From Chrysoporthe austroafricana (lineage: Eukaryota; Ascomycota; Sordariomycetes; Diaporthales; Cryphonectriaceae): a DNA stretch of 64,000 nt. The position numbers were made by a program, and so were the translations under genes. The stretch covers positions 186,001-250,000 of the forward strand of contig JYIP02000006.1 of NCBI GenBank assembly GCA_001051155.2. Reading direction: 5' to 3'. The notes beneath the pieces were generated by a model. It was given only the letters and a program-made list of their open reading frames with translations. It ran no database searches and had not been told where the DNA came from. Below, in pieces: positions 1 through 12,499 of the stretch (position 1 is its first letter; each line of letters opens with the position of its first letter).

Positions 1-3000
1 ACGGGCTTATATTATAAGAATTCTTCCAAAGCATTTCATTTTAGAATAATAAATGCAAGCTTTAAGAAAATAAAAGGATTAATTACTTATACCCTTATTA
101 TTATAAACTTGCTTAAATATATTATATTTATTATAATTGCTAAATATATTTTAACGAGAAAATCAAATATAATTGGTTTTCTATTAAGAAATAGAATTAA
201 TTAATTTAACCTATTATAGAATCCCGAGAAAAATATAGAAAAGTCTTATATATTGAAAACAATAATGCTTATATTGGATTACCCGATAATTGTTTATAGA
301 AATGCATTTAAAGAAAAATAATATAAGAATAATATTATATTACAATATGCTCTATTTATATGCAAGATAAGGCTAAAGAATAATATCGATTGTAAAAGGC
401 TGAAAAGGCAAAGCAATATAGCTAAAACCAAATATAAAAGCTAGCAAAGCAAGTAACGAAAAAAGCTTAGAATATCCCAAAAAGGAAGGATTGCTTATAA
501 CGGGATAATAGCCGATTAGGATTACGAAATTCTTATATGCGATTACGAAAGAAAATAAGAAATATATTATATTAAATGCATATATTAACGGGCAATAATA
601 TAGTATACTTTTGAATAATAGCATATAAAGAAATTTTATTTTATTAGAAGTCGTTAATAGAGAACGAATCCTTTAAATATAGAAAAAGAATTCTTATAAA
701 TTTAATATTATAGAAAGAAAAGCGGTTATATATAACTTTAATATAATCGATATAAAAACTAATTATATACTTATTTCGATTCAAAGCCTTATAATAAAAA
801 CTATTTTCGATATTATAAATACGGCATAATACGAATTAATCTTAAAAATACTTTAGCTTAAAAAGCATAACTTTCGAATCGATTGGATTATTAGCTAAAT
901 TTTATAGGAATAAGCCGTACTTATTAAAAGGGTTATAATTAATGAAAAAAAGAAAGTTTTAATTATTAAAGATAATATTAAGAATATGCGCTTAAACAGG
1001 CTTAAATATGCCTTTAAAGCAGACGAACTTGCTAAAAGATAAAGAAGGATTACGAATATTTCGAACTTATAAATACAAATTGGGAACGGATTGGAAATTC
1101 AAGCGATTAGCAACCGATAGGAAACCGGTCTAACGCAAAGCATTATAAAGCTATATAAGCTATAAAATTATAAGGAAATACCGCTTTCAGAACGATAAAT
1201 ATAAAGTGATTACAGGCAAAAGTTCGGGCTAATATGCAATAAATACCCGAAACTATTGGAAATTAAGCCCCGAAAATAATAATAGGAAGTAAGCGAAGCA
1301 AAATACGCTTAACGATACCTTTTATTCTTTTAAATTTCAAAAGATAAAGAAAAACCGATATTTGAACTTAAAAACGTATTAAAAGAATATTACGAATTCA
1401 AGAAATTATAACAAAAGAAATTTAATACCGGTTTATTAGAATATAGCCTTTTTGATTATAAGATTCTATTGAAAAAAGGAATAAAACCCCAGAATTATTC
1501 TATTTATAAGCTCGATTAAGCAAAGCTCGAAACATTCAAGGAATATATTAACGAAAATTTAAAGAAAAGCTATATACGGAAATCGCAATTACTCGCAAAA
1601 TACCCGATCTTATTTATATTTAAGAAAAACAGCAAATTACGATTTTATATAGACTATTAATAGCTTAATAATATTATAATTAAGAATTGCTATTCTTTAT
1701 TTCTGATAAGGGAAATGCAAAATCGATTAATTGAAACAAATTAATTTATTACCCTTAATCTTAAAGAAAAATATTATTATATCCGGATTAAAAAAGATAA
1801 TATTTGGAAAATAGTATTTAGAATTTATTATAAACATTTCGAATATATAATTTTACTTTTTGAACTAATTAATGCATTTATATCTTTTTAAGAAATAATT
1901 AACGATATTTTTTGCAAATATTTAAATATTATTATTATCGTTTATTTTAACGATATTTTTATTTATTTAAAAGATTTTAAATTATATAAATAGTATATAT
2001 AGCAAATATTCTAAACTTTATAAAATAATAAGTTTTTATTCGAATTAAGCAAATATTATTTCTATTAGCAAAAAGTTAATTATTTCGGTTATATAATAAA
2101 ATTAAGCAGAATTAATATATAAAAAAATAAAATTCAAGCAATAAAAGAATGGCTTATATTAGAAAAAATTAAAGAAATTAAAGCATTTTTCGGCTATATT
2201 AACTTTTACCGATAATTTATTCGAAATTATAATAAAATCGTATGCCTTTTTACGGATCTTATAAAGAAAGATCGGAAATTCGAATCGATATAAGAAATAC
2301 AAAAAGCATTTAACGAAATTAAGAAACGAGTTATATTAAAACTTATATTCTATAAAGCAAATTCAAATAAGCTATTTAAAATCGAAACCGATATATCGGA
2401 CTATATATTCGGAAGATAATTTAGCTAACGAAATGATTAAAAACGTTTCAAAATCGTAAATAACTTTTCAAAGAAATTGAATAGCCCAGAACTTAATTAC
2501 GGCATTCTAGATAAGGAATTAATAGCAATTATAAAAGCATTCGAAAAATAGCAATACTATTTAATTGGAACCAAATATTAGATTATAATGCATTCCGATT
2601 ATAAGAACTTAATAATATTTATAATAATAAAAGTTTTAAATAAATAATAAATCAAATAAGCAGAATTCCTTTTATAATTCGATTTAAAAATTATTTATTG
2701 CAAGGGATTAGAAAATAGTAAAATAAACGTATTTAGCAAATAATTAAATTATTAGAATATAGAATTCAGAAAGTTCTAAAATATTTTCCGATAGGATAAA
2801 AATGGCAATTTTATAAATAAAATTAAAGAATTCAATACGATTATCAGAATTTCTAATAATAAAAAGAAACCAGAAAATATAACCCCGGAAAAACAGAACG
2901 AATATATCAGAAATATATATAATATACTCGCATACGGCTATTAAGGAATTAGAGCTATATACGAAAGAATTAAAAGATATTAAAACTTTTTAGAATTGAG

Positions 3001-4150
3001 AAAAAAGATTGAAATAATCTTACGAGAATACGATAGCTATAAGAAAAATAAGATTAAATATTATAAGCCTTATAAATTGCTTTAACTGTTCCTTATTCCG
3101 GAAATAATTTAGCAATCTATTAGCTAGGATTTTATTACTAAGCTACTCTTTTTACAAAAACCTTTAACTAAAATGCAATACGATAGCATTTTAATAATAG
3201 TTTGCAAATTAAATAAATACATTTACTTCTTTTTATATAAAGAAAGCAATATAGCAGAAAACTTCGTATATACGTTTTTTATAATAATTATAGTTAATTA
3301 TAGCATGCTTAAAGAAATTATTTCCGATAGAAATAGAAAATTTATATTAAATTTCTAGATTTTATTTATAAAATTATTCGGAATATAACAGAAAATATCT
3401 ATAGCATTTCACTTATAAATAAATAAATAAACAGAATAAATAAACTAGATTATTAAATAATATTTATAATATTATATAAATTATAAATAAAATAACTGGG
3501 TTAACTTGCTATTATTAATATAGTTCGTATATAATAGCGCAAATATAAGTACGATAAAGAAATTACCGTTTTATACGCTTTACGGCTATAACCCGATAGC
3601 TTATTATAACGAATTATTAAGAGCAAATGCAGAAATAGTAGAAAAACGAATCCGGAAAATTAAGAAAATCCAAAAAGAATTTCAGAAAAAACTGAAATTT
3701 GTATAAGAAAAAATAATAAAATATGCTAATTCCAAAAGGATTAAAGGACTAATCTTATAAGAAAGGGATAAAATTTATTTTATTCGATAAAAAGAATATA
3801 TTAAGATAATAAAACCCTTTTATTAGCTAAATTATAAGAAATTTAGCTTATTCAGAATTTTAAATAGAATTTCAAATATTAATTTCAAATTTGCACTGCT
3901 TTATAGAATGAAAATCTACCCGGTATTCCATATTTCGCTTTTCGAATTAGTATTTAATATAACCAAAATAAATAAATTTATACAAATCGAAATTAACGAA
4001 CCGGAATACGAAATCGAACGGATCTTTAAATATCGGGAATTAACTAAGTATAAAGAATACTTAATTAAATAGAAAAGATATTATTCGAACGAAAATAGCT
4101 AAAAACCAGTTAGTAACTTAAATAACGTACGACAAATACTTAAAGAGTAT
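1..4150 (+). pseudogene. Degenerate gypsy pol (PR, RT, RNase H, integrase, chromodomain) of A-1
   Basis: Aligned with the better preserved pol of A-4, this stretch holds protease (about 590-900), reverse transcriptase (about 1,500-2,050), RNase H (about 2,150-2,750), integrase (about 2,900-3,650) and a chromodomain (about 3,990-4,090). The RT catalytic region near 1,940 reads YFNDIF where active enzymes have Y-x-D-D, so the first Asp is Asn. The integrase piece at 3,173-3,358 keeps the SDR motif that follows the second catalytic Asp. Stops fall repeatedly where A-4 or the family has Gln or Trp, consistent with C-to-T and G-to-A mutation. It cannot encode a working polyprotein. Confidence 0.85.
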
Positions 4151-4170
4151 TAGGAAAAGCAATTAATTAG

Positions 4171-4800
4171 CTAGCCGGAAGAATAATTAAAAAAACCCGG
4201 TACAGTTTTATGCTTTAAGGCTAAATTAGCGGCAAACCAGGCAGTATCGGAACCAAGCTGCTGCAAAGCAATATCCAGATTAAAACCTTTAGGAAAGGGA
4301 CTTTTAAGGATTAAGGCCTTTAAAGCACGATATTTAGTTTCGGCTTTACAACGCTCTTCCTTAGCCTTTTCTGCTTCTAACCGCTCTAGCTTTTCGATAT
4401 TATCGATACCCCGATAAACAGCTCGCATTATCTTCTTATACTATATATATTTCTATTAATGCAAGCGGAATACCTTTTCCTTTACGGCCTTTAATTCTTC
4501 TTTTAGCTTTTAATATTAATAAGCTATTTTGCGCAGCTTATCCAGAGTAATTCTTAAGATATTATATCAGGAACGGTTAAGCCGCATATATTCTGAATAA
4601 CGTAAGGAATTACTTTCTGAAACCTAATAACTAAAAATATTACGACTTTCGCAAAACGAGCAAGAAAGCATTTATACGGCATACTGCAAAACCGCTTCCA
4701 AAAGAGAGTTACAATATTGAGTTTTAATCGAATAAGCAAAACGAGTTTTTTATACCCTGCCCGATATCCCGATTAGGAAAAAAAGATTATAGGACGGTTA
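4171..4800 (-). pseudogene. Antisense zinc-cluster/coiled-coil ORF remnant of A-1
   Basis: This is the A-1 copy of the antisense ORF found between the chromodomain and the 3' LTR in type A elements (best copy at 19,889-20,497). The C-terminal part, 4,171-4,428, is still open and rich in Glu, Lys and Ala (ELERLEAEKAKEE-like coiled coil). Upstream, in the homologous frame, the Cys cluster begins CSFC and the later Cys positions are Tyr, as G-to-A mutation of TGC/TGT would give. The open frame at 4,554-4,739 is a different frame and is not the gene. Confidence 0.6.
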
Positions 4801-4857
4801 TTAATAAAGAGTTTTATAAGAAATTATTAAAGACGATAATCGATAAAAAGGAAATAA

Positions 4858-5261
4858 TATTATAACCCAATAGAGAATTAAGGTATATAAGGGAAAAAAA
4901 AGCTAGCCAGGCGCCCCGTTCAGGGTTAGAGTTAGGATAAAATAAGGATTACCAAATCATTAAGTAATCTAATAAGCCAGGATTATCGGATCGTTTAATA
5001 AGCCAGTAATTTAATACTGAAAAGCTGGATATATAAGGATAAAATATTTATTAAACAGATTATTATAGCTTTCCAATCGTAAATTTAAGTATTATTTAGA
5101 CCTTATTATATAACTTAATAATAGCTTTATAAGCTTATAAATATTGCAAATATTTATTAAATAAATTTCCGGTATTTAAAGCTATATTTAATACTGCTCT
5201 TACTAGTATAAACCTTTTTAACTTTACAGTTTATCCTAAGATTACTGCAGCGTTTATAATA
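4858..5261 (+). repeat. 3' LTR of A-1 (404 bp)
   Basis: It starts TATTATAAC and ends GTTTATAATA, mutated forms of the 10-bp inverted termini seen in A-4. It contains the LTR blocks shared with the other type A copies: a TATATAAGGATA promoter-like segment, and the CTGCAG-containing end. It is shorter than the LTRs of A-5 (440), A-2 (441), A-4 (422) and A-3 (452), because of the variable U3 region. Confidence 0.85.
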
Positions 5262-5990
5262 TTAGCGTTCGTAAAGTCGGTTGTTAATACGAATCGCTTT
5301 ATTAATAAATTTACTAAGTTTTTCGAATCGATTTTCCTTATAAAGTTTATCTTTAACTTCTTTTTTAAGTCTTGCGTAATAAGCATTTATAAGGAGTTCG
5401 TTTTCGTAATTTAAATAAGTTACGATTTGTTTAAATTTAGCCATATAGTTTGCAGCCGAACCGGTTTATCGGAACGCCTCTAATTATTATATTGCAATAT
5501 ATCGTTTATCCGGATTTCCAAAAGTCTTAATAAGGGTTAATTCGAAATTAGCATAGCATTAGAAAATACGTTTAGTATTCTCGGAACGAAAATCTTTATT
5601 ATTATTCAAATAATTGCAAAGGGTCGGCTTTTATTACTGGAAAGCGGTCTTTTCAAAGCGGCTTCTTGCGAAATCAATCTTATCGTAAGTAATCCTGAAC
5701 TGAATATTATAATGCTTGAAATATGCTTTGAATTAAATCAAGAAAGCCTAGAAGTTTTTGCGCATACTTTTATAAGGCTTAAGCTTATTAAATTTGAAAG
5801 CTTTAGCTTGCTAGAAAGTATTGAAATAGAAAACCTTATTCTTAATTTCTTTAAACTGTTAATATAAAGCTATATTTTCCTATTAAAGCTATTTGTTAAT
5901 AAGGATAGCTAAAGCTTTTTCCTGAAAAGCCTGGTTATTAAAGGAAAATAGGGTTTAAAGCGCTATCGTATTTTATATATTGCTTAAAAA
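5262..5990 (-). pseudogene. Degenerate gag of A-2
   Basis: A 60-codon open stretch (5,444 down to 5,262) translates to a Gag-type segment (YYARLKKEVKDKLYKE, then LSKFINKAIRINNRLYE) that matches the A-4 Gag frame at 14,760-14,890. The part nearer the LTR is interrupted by stops. This is the retrotrans_gag type of capsid region, structural rather than enzymatic. Confidence 0.7.
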
Positions 5991-6028
5991 GTATATATTA
6001 AACCGTTCTTAAATAAAAATCGTAAAAA

Positions 6029-6469
6029 TGTTATAAACGCTATAGCAATCCTGAGATTTATTATAGAATTAAAGAGTTTATGCTAATAAAAGCGGTATTA
6101 AATATAGATTTTAAATACTGAAATACGTTTAACAAAATATCGCAATATTTATAAGTTTAAGCAGCTATTATTTAAATATATTATAGGGTTTAAATAGTAT
6201 TTAAATTTACGACTGAAAAGCTATAGTAATTTATTTAATAAATATTTTGTCTTTATATATTTAGCTTTTCAGTAAAGACCGATCGGATCGATATCGATCG
6301 TATCGGTCCTTACAAATTCGATAAGACCGATAGCGGTCTTATTAATCCAAACCTTAACCTTTAATTACGTAAGCAAATATAAGTTCTTTTTAAGCGGAAT
6401 TAGCAATACAATGCTTTAGCAGCCCCTTTTATATACTGCATGCCTTAGTTTGTATATTAAGTTATAATA
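6029..6469 (-). repeat. 5' LTR of A-2 (441 bp)
   Basis: On the plus strand it begins TGTTATAAAC and ends GTTATAATA, the reverse complement of a type A LTR. Its U3 region (about 6,274-6,350) carries a distinctive set of GATC/CGATCGG palindromes that differs from the U3 of the other copies. Confidence 0.85.
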
Positions 6470-6836
6470 GTAATGCAAAGCTTATTATAATAACTATTTC
6501 CCTATTGCTTTCAAACGGATAAATTAAATAATATAAATGCAACTTTGATTTATAATTAGCTAATAAATGCTTATAAATATAGCTTATACTTATAAATCAA
6601 ATGGCAAAGAATATTCGAGAAAGATAAAGATTTTAAATATATATATTTCGCTTTCCGCTTACTTTCAATAAATAAAATAAATAAGCAAAAAAAAAAAAAA
6701 CGATAAAATAACAACCAATATAACAGAAATTAACTCTTTTCTTATTTCTTCTTTATTTATGCTTATATAATTGTTTAAGCCGAATATTTACTTTCGATTT
6801 ATATACTTTTTATATTTATCCTATACCGATATTCGC
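6470..6836 (-). repeat. Repeat E-1, partial copy of an unclassified interspersed repeat
   Basis: This stretch is an inverted, diverged match of 27,811 to about 28,180 (repeat E-2): shared blocks include the TTTCCCTAT segment, the CTTTCCGCTTACTTTC segment and an A-run near 6,690. It lacks the half of E-2 that is lost at the A-2 LTR junction. No ORF is recognisable. Strand is given relative to E-2. Confidence 0.6.
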
Positions 6837-8076
6837 CTTTTTATAAATATAAAAACGGAAAAACTTATTATTTAGCATATAAAGCAAGATCGCTAAAAGC
6901 ATAACAATTGGATAATTAAATATACGAAAGTTAAGCATTTCGTATACGAGCTTGCTTTATAAAAACTTTTTTAAGGCATTTTATTTCAAAATAACGGATA
7001 TAAACTTTAAGAAAATAAACGGATTAGTTATTTATACTCTTATTATTATAAACTTGCTTGAATATATTATATTTATTATAACTGCCAGATATATTTTAGC
7101 GAGAAAGTTAAATATAATTGGTTTTCAATTAAAGAATAAAACTAATTAATTTAACTTATTACGGAATCCCGAAATAAATATAAAAAAGTCTTGCATATTA
7201 AGAATAACAATGCTTATATAAAGCTATTTAATAATTGTTTATAGAAGTATATTTAAGGAAAAATAATATAAGAGCAATGCTATATGCCGGCTTATATTAT
7301 TTATATGCAAGATAAAGCTAAAGGATAATATAAATTGCAAAAGCTCGAAAAAGCAAAGCAATACGCTTAAAGCTAAGCAAGAAAGTTAGCAAGGCAAGCA
7401 GCAAAATAAGCTTAAAATACTCTAAAAAGAACAGATCGCTTATAATGGGATAGTAGCCAATTAGGATTACGAAATCCTTATACGCTATTATTAAAGAAAA
7501 CGAAAAATATATTATTTTGAACGTATATATTAACGAACAAAAATACGGTATACTATTAGATAATAGCGTATAAAGAAATTTTATCTTATTAGAAATTATT
7601 AATAAAGAACGGATTCTTTAAATATAAAAAAAAAATCTCTATAAATTTAATATTATAAAAGGAAAAGCGGTTGCATACAATTTTAATATAATTGATATAG
7701 AAATTAATTATTTATTTATTTTGATTTAAAGCTTTATAACGAATATTACTTTCAATATTACAAATATAATATAGCACGAATTAATTTTAAAAATACTTTA
7801 ACTTAAAGAATATAACTTTTAAATTAATTAGACTACTAGCTAGATTTTATAAGAATAAACTATACTTATTAAAATAATTGTAATTAACGGAATAAAGAAA
7901 GACTTAATTACTAAAAATAATATTAGGAATATATATTCAAATAGGCTTAAATATACTTTTAAAGCAGAAAGACTTGCTAAAATATAAGGAAAAGTTATAA
8001 ATATTTCGAATTTATAATTACAAGTTAAAAATAAATTAAATTTTCAAGCGATTAGCGATTAATAGCAAATTAATAT
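6837..8076 (+). mobile_element. A-3 (outermost gypsy copy), first visible piece: protease to early RT linker
   Basis: This piece aligns with A-4 from about 15,650 to 16,800. The open stretch at 6,952-7,149 corresponds to the region upstream of the protease, and the former protease lies at about 7,500-7,800. It ends at 8,076, where B-1 inserted; A-3 resumes at 26,051 after the AATAT duplication. The 5' LTR and gag are not in the window. Confidence 0.75.
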
Positions 8077-8283
8077 TAATAGCAAAACCTATAGACGAGG
8101 TGAATTCGTAATGGATTCGCCTAGTAAATCTATAATAAATCCCCTAGTAAATACGCAATGAATTTACTAGGTAAATGCTATACCCTTACCGGGGGGCTTA
8201 TATAATGCCCTAATAAGCTTTAACGTAATTTACTTTCTTGGAAGAATTATGCTTTATAATATATTTCAATACGTTTACTATTA
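8077..8283 (+). repeat. 5' LTR of B-1 (207 bp)
   Basis: It begins TAATAGCAAAACC (ancestral TGATAG) and ends TTTACTATTA (ancestral CTATCA). It aligns without gaps to the other three type B LTRs at 25,844, 31,202 and 41,651, the differences being almost all C/T or G/A. Confidence 0.92.
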
Positions 8284-8549
8284 ATTGGTAACTATGCTTT
8301 GCACGCTTTTGCTGCGTAATCGGATTTCGACTATCAGCTTTATAAAATAACGGCTTTTATAGGAATATCGGTCCTATAAGATAACGGCCTTTATAGAAAT
8401 ATTAGCTTTATAAAATATCGGCTTTTGTAAGAATATCGGTCCTATAGGATATCGGCCTTTATAAAAATAGTATTCCTATAAGAAATATTATAATTATTTA
8501 TCGATAATTTATTGCCAATTCACTATAGCAATTACCGGCAATAACGTTT

Positions 8550-11200
8550 TACTATTGCAGCTTATCGATTATATCGAGATCAAATATCCTGCTTAAGTAT
8601 ATAAATTCATATAAGCCTTGAATAACTTTGAAAGGAAGGATTAAGTTATATCGGATATCAAGATCTTTTTCGAAATCGTATACGCTTTCGTTAACTGGAA
8701 ACTTTTGGCTAATCGATACGAAAAGGCAAAATAGAACTTTAAAGAAGCCAATGCATTTTTGCAGAAAGCAAAAGCATAAATAGTTAAGCAAGGATAGCCT
8801 TTATTGCTTAAGCGCTAGACTTAAGAGGGAAGAAAATCGAATTTTGATAAGAATCTATCTCAGTAAATAGGAAAGAATAATACGTTCTAAGAAGATTTTT
8901 CCAAATATCGCAAATTTCGATAGCTTGCTAAAGCAATAACGGAAAAAGAACGATAATAAGTATTTATAGAAATGAATGAAAGCGAAAATACTTTTCGATT
9001 TAATAACCCGGAAAATCCATTAGAAGAATTGGCTTAACGATAATTTATCGAAAATCGAAAACATTATATGCTTGAATATATTAATATTAATAGCAGAATT
9101 AAATATATTTATTTATTACGATATTCGATCGAAAATTTAGATTTTAAATTTACCGATAAATCCGGGAATTTTTCAATTATAATAAGAAGAATAGATAAAA
9201 GCAAAGGAAAATAACCAGTTCCAGGAAATAAGCATACTTCTTTCCTTTTAATAAGAATTCAGAATCGGAATATTTCCAAATAAAATTCCATTATAGCTAT
9301 TCCGGCTAATCTTATAAACTTTATAGCAAAAAGCATATTAATGCTCCAATCGGGTTTATCGGACTATTCGCAGCTTTTCGGAAAAGAAGATTATAAAGAA
9401 AAAAGACTAAATAAAAGAAAATCGGATAGTTATATTATCGTCTTTTAAAAATACCCGACCTTTCCTTCCCTAATTATTAGCCCATTAGACCAGTTTTTAT
9501 AGCAACCCGAAATGAAAGCAATTTACCAAAATAGCTTTATTTCGGAAAGGGCAGCATATATTGGGTTTAAGAAAATATTTCGATTGCAATAAGCTTTCAA
9601 TATGCAAGCGCTTTAATCGGAATTTACTAAAGAACCCTTTCCTATTTCGGCCGCGAAATATTACGCTAATAATAAATATCGCTTTATTAGATTAGCATTT
9701 CCTAATATTAAGGAATATATCCGGCAAATATTTATATTAAGGGCAAGAAATTAATTAGATTAAAAACTATTTTCGGGCCTTAAACCGAATATTAAAATTA
9801 ACTTTAATTTCTAAGAAGAATTAGTTAATAAGCTAAATAAACTACCGGATTTATCGGATTCTAGCAATAGTAAAAGCAATAGTTTTCGAAACTTATTATT
9901 CGGCTATAAGCAACCTAAAAATCCCCGAACTTATCGACTTGATTTACTTAAACTTATAATATTGCCCGTTAGCATTAATAAGGAATTTAAGAATACGGTT
10001 ATAAAGCAATTCCGATTTTATAAGAATTGAAATAATTATATTAATTTAATAATCGTATTTATTATAAATAACAAAATTACTATCTGGAAAGACTTTTAAG
10101 CTTTTATAAACCGGTATAAGATATATATAGCCAAAAATGCAAAATGCGCTAAATATTTCAATTTCCATTTATTCGCTTGCTTAGCTGGAATAGCATATAC
10201 TTAGTTTTATTCTATATTATCTTTCCAAAAGCGTAAAAATTTTATTTTGCGTAAGTATAGTTAGAGCTAATAAAAGAAGTAGTTAAAAAGAGATTTCTTT
10301 ATATTGCGGAAAATTGCAAAAAAATTGCTAAATGCTTAATAATATTCCAGAAAAAATATATGAAATAATCGTAATATTCTGGAATTTACTTATTACGTCT
10401 GTTAATTTATTAAGCTAGCCGAATATTCAAACTTATATTTAACCAGAAATATTTGAGATCGGATCGATAAAGAATTAATAGCTAAATATTTCGATAGATT
10501 TAGTCGAAATAAAGATGCAAGGGATTTCGAAAAACGTCTTAAAGCGAAATAAGAAATATAATATATTTTCGAATTAGATTGCATAATAAGATTATTTCGT
10601 AAACCCGCGCAATCAGTACGGAAAGTTATACAATTAGCTACTAATTTTCCCAATATTAATATTTACTTCCCAGCTAATATATTCCCAGAATGCCCTAAAA
10701 GATTTAAGCTTTAAGGACTTAAATATTTATCCCGCTCGATAAAGATATTTAATTAGCCAAATCTATCCAAAAGCATTAAATATATCTCGGAATACGAATT
10801 CCGAAAGCTCTTACCAGAATAATAGCGAAAGCTAATAGACTTTCGGAACTAATTACGGGAACGAATAGCCAAATAATAAAATATCTCTAATACGGCTAAA
10901 AAGATATTAACCAATATTATAGATAATAGCAAAAGTTTAATTTCAAAAAACCGAAACTTCCAATTGCGCTTTCATTATCGATTCGCACGAAAAGATATTA
11001 AAAGACATTTTATCCAGTTAACTCTAACAAATTTCAATATCGATAACGGAAAATTGCAATATAATTCAGATAAAGAAAATAAACTGGCTCGAAAAGGCTA
11101 TTTCCTTATAAACGATAATCTGTTTATAGCAAATAGCAATAAATAAGATAAAGAAACTGAAAATAGCAAAAACCTATAGAAATAAAAAGACGAATTGGAA
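8550..11200 (+). pseudogene. Degenerate Gag-like polyprotein region of B-1
   Basis: One broken plus-strand frame runs through this region and is colinear with 31,675-34,320 in B-2. A 60-codon piece is still open at 10,964-11,146. Recognisable composition: basic, Lys/Arg/Asn-rich, with a Ser-rich stretch (LSDSSNSKS near 9,850). No CCHC knuckle was found by eye. The position between LTR and protease argues for Gag; I do not recognise the capsid fold. Stops are mostly TAA/TAG at probable former Gln/Trp codons. The open frame at 8,552-8,791 on the minus strand is a shadow. Confidence 0.6.
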
Positions 11201-11399
11201 GAATAAGCTAATAAAGAAAACGTAATAATCGAAAACGATATCTAGATTTTTCAAGCTGAAAAAGTAAAACTATTAATAAACGAAAGCATATTCTATATTA
11301 AGTACTTTATATAATTATCCAGTTAGCTATAAAATTTTCTCAAAATCGATATATGAAAAAGAAAAATCTTAAAATATAATATTCCTATACTTATAATTA

Positions 11400-11850
11400 A
11401 GCCTTATTAAGGCAGCAGCTATACGTATGCAAGAGCTGCAATTAAAGCATATTCGAATAGGCCGGATATAAAGATCTATATCGATATAAGCGCTAGTTAT
11501 TATGCTATTGCTAAAGAATTGCTAATATAATTTCCTAAAGCAAAAATAGACTAGAATATAAAAGCTAAATTTAAAAGCATAAGCTAATCGCTAGCAAAAG
11601 GCTAGGCTAAATTCGACTTATATTTCTAAGGCAATAAATATAGCTATTCAGTTATATTTCGTATTCGAATAAAAACTTAAGTATTGGATTAACTGAAAGC
11701 AAGCATTTTATTAAAATAAGAATATAATATTCTTTACGAATTAAATATTCTAAATTCAGAATCGTTTATATAATTTGATTATTTTAGTAATATTACGGCA
11801 AAAGTAGAAATATTTGCCCGAATGCTAATATAATCCTAGCAAGCAAAAGC
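11400..11850 (+). pseudogene. Degenerate retropepsin domain of B-1
   Basis: The segment around 11,490 translates as IYIDISASYYA, and the B-2 copy at about 34,600 as VYIDISVNRYA. The family motif D-T-G-A is inferred, since Thr to Ile (ACA to ATA) and Gly to Ser (GGC to AGC) are RIP-type changes. Downstream, matching frames in both copies include a YNI(L/P)Y segment typical of the end of the protease fold. Confidence 0.65.
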
Positions 11851-12499
11851 CGTAACTATTACGGTAATACTGCTTAGATTTTATAGGCTAATCCTTATTA
11901 ATATTAAGCGAATCCCAAAAACGTAACTTTTCTATTTAAGCCGAAATAGAAAAGGTAAATGAATTGCTTAATAAGTTATTAGACTAAAGAAGTCTTAATA
12001 ACGAACTAAGCAGCAACCTTTTTGAAAATCCAGAAAAACCAATTTTTAAGGATAATCGAACTATTCCAGACAAATTATATAACCTCGTTAGCGAATTACG
12101 ATAATTATTATTATATTGCGCAATAATACTTTTTTCAATAAACTTAAGACGGGTTATAGCTTTTAGGAAAGCTGAATTCAAACTAACTGTTATTTATTAA
12201 GCATATTTTCTAACAAATTGCGGAAATTACTGGAAAATAGCTGGAAGAGTACTAACCCTTAGATATGGAAACTTTCGAAATAAGAAATCATTTCGAAAAT
12301 AATAATAAACTGGGGATCCGGAAAAATGAAGCTATTAAAGAATCGGAAATTAATTTCGGTATATATATTTGCAAGCATTTATCGGAATTTCTTTATAAAA
12401 TTATAGAATTAATATAAATATACGCTAGAGTTTTCAAAAATATAAATCCTATTAATATGCTAATCGATTAATAAATAAAGATCGATTTAGTCGAAAGAT

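Larger units (their letters stand above)
1..5261 (+). mobile_element. Ty3/gypsy chromovirus copy A-1, 5'-truncated by window edge, RIP-mutated
   Basis: The sequence from position 1 aligns colinearly by eye with A-4 from about 15,690 onward (pol, antisense ORF, 3' LTR), so gag and the 5' LTR lie left of the window. It is very AT-rich and every long frame is closed by TAA/TAG, as expected after RIP. The 3' LTR ends GTTTATAATA, a mutated form of the A-4 terminus GTTCATAACA. The sequence switches at 5,262 to a minus-strand gag of another type A copy, so A-1 appears to have inserted into A-2. The 5-bp duplication would be TTAGC (5,262-5,266), but its partner is outside the window. Confidence 0.85.
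5262..6469 (-). mobile_element. Ty3/gypsy chromovirus copy A-2, 5' part only (LTR plus gag), RIP-mutated
   Basis: This is minus-strand sequence matching the 5' LTR and gag of A-4. The gag end of the fragment meets the 3' LTR of A-1 at 5,262, so the remaining pol and 3' LTR are predicted to lie beyond the left edge, displaced by A-1. The LTR occupies 6,029-6,469. The flank after the LTR (GTAAT, 6,470-6,474) is the candidate target duplication. Confidence 0.75.

Noticed and set aside
4554..4739. Hydrophobic 61-codon minus-strand frame (and its relative at 29,266-29,481, plus)
   Set aside because: Both are the +1 frame of the antisense Cys-cluster ORF; the Cys motif lies in another frame.
8077..8283. 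CRISPR-like repetition of the 207-bp segments
   Set aside because: The four copies are retrotransposon LTRs at element ends, not an array.
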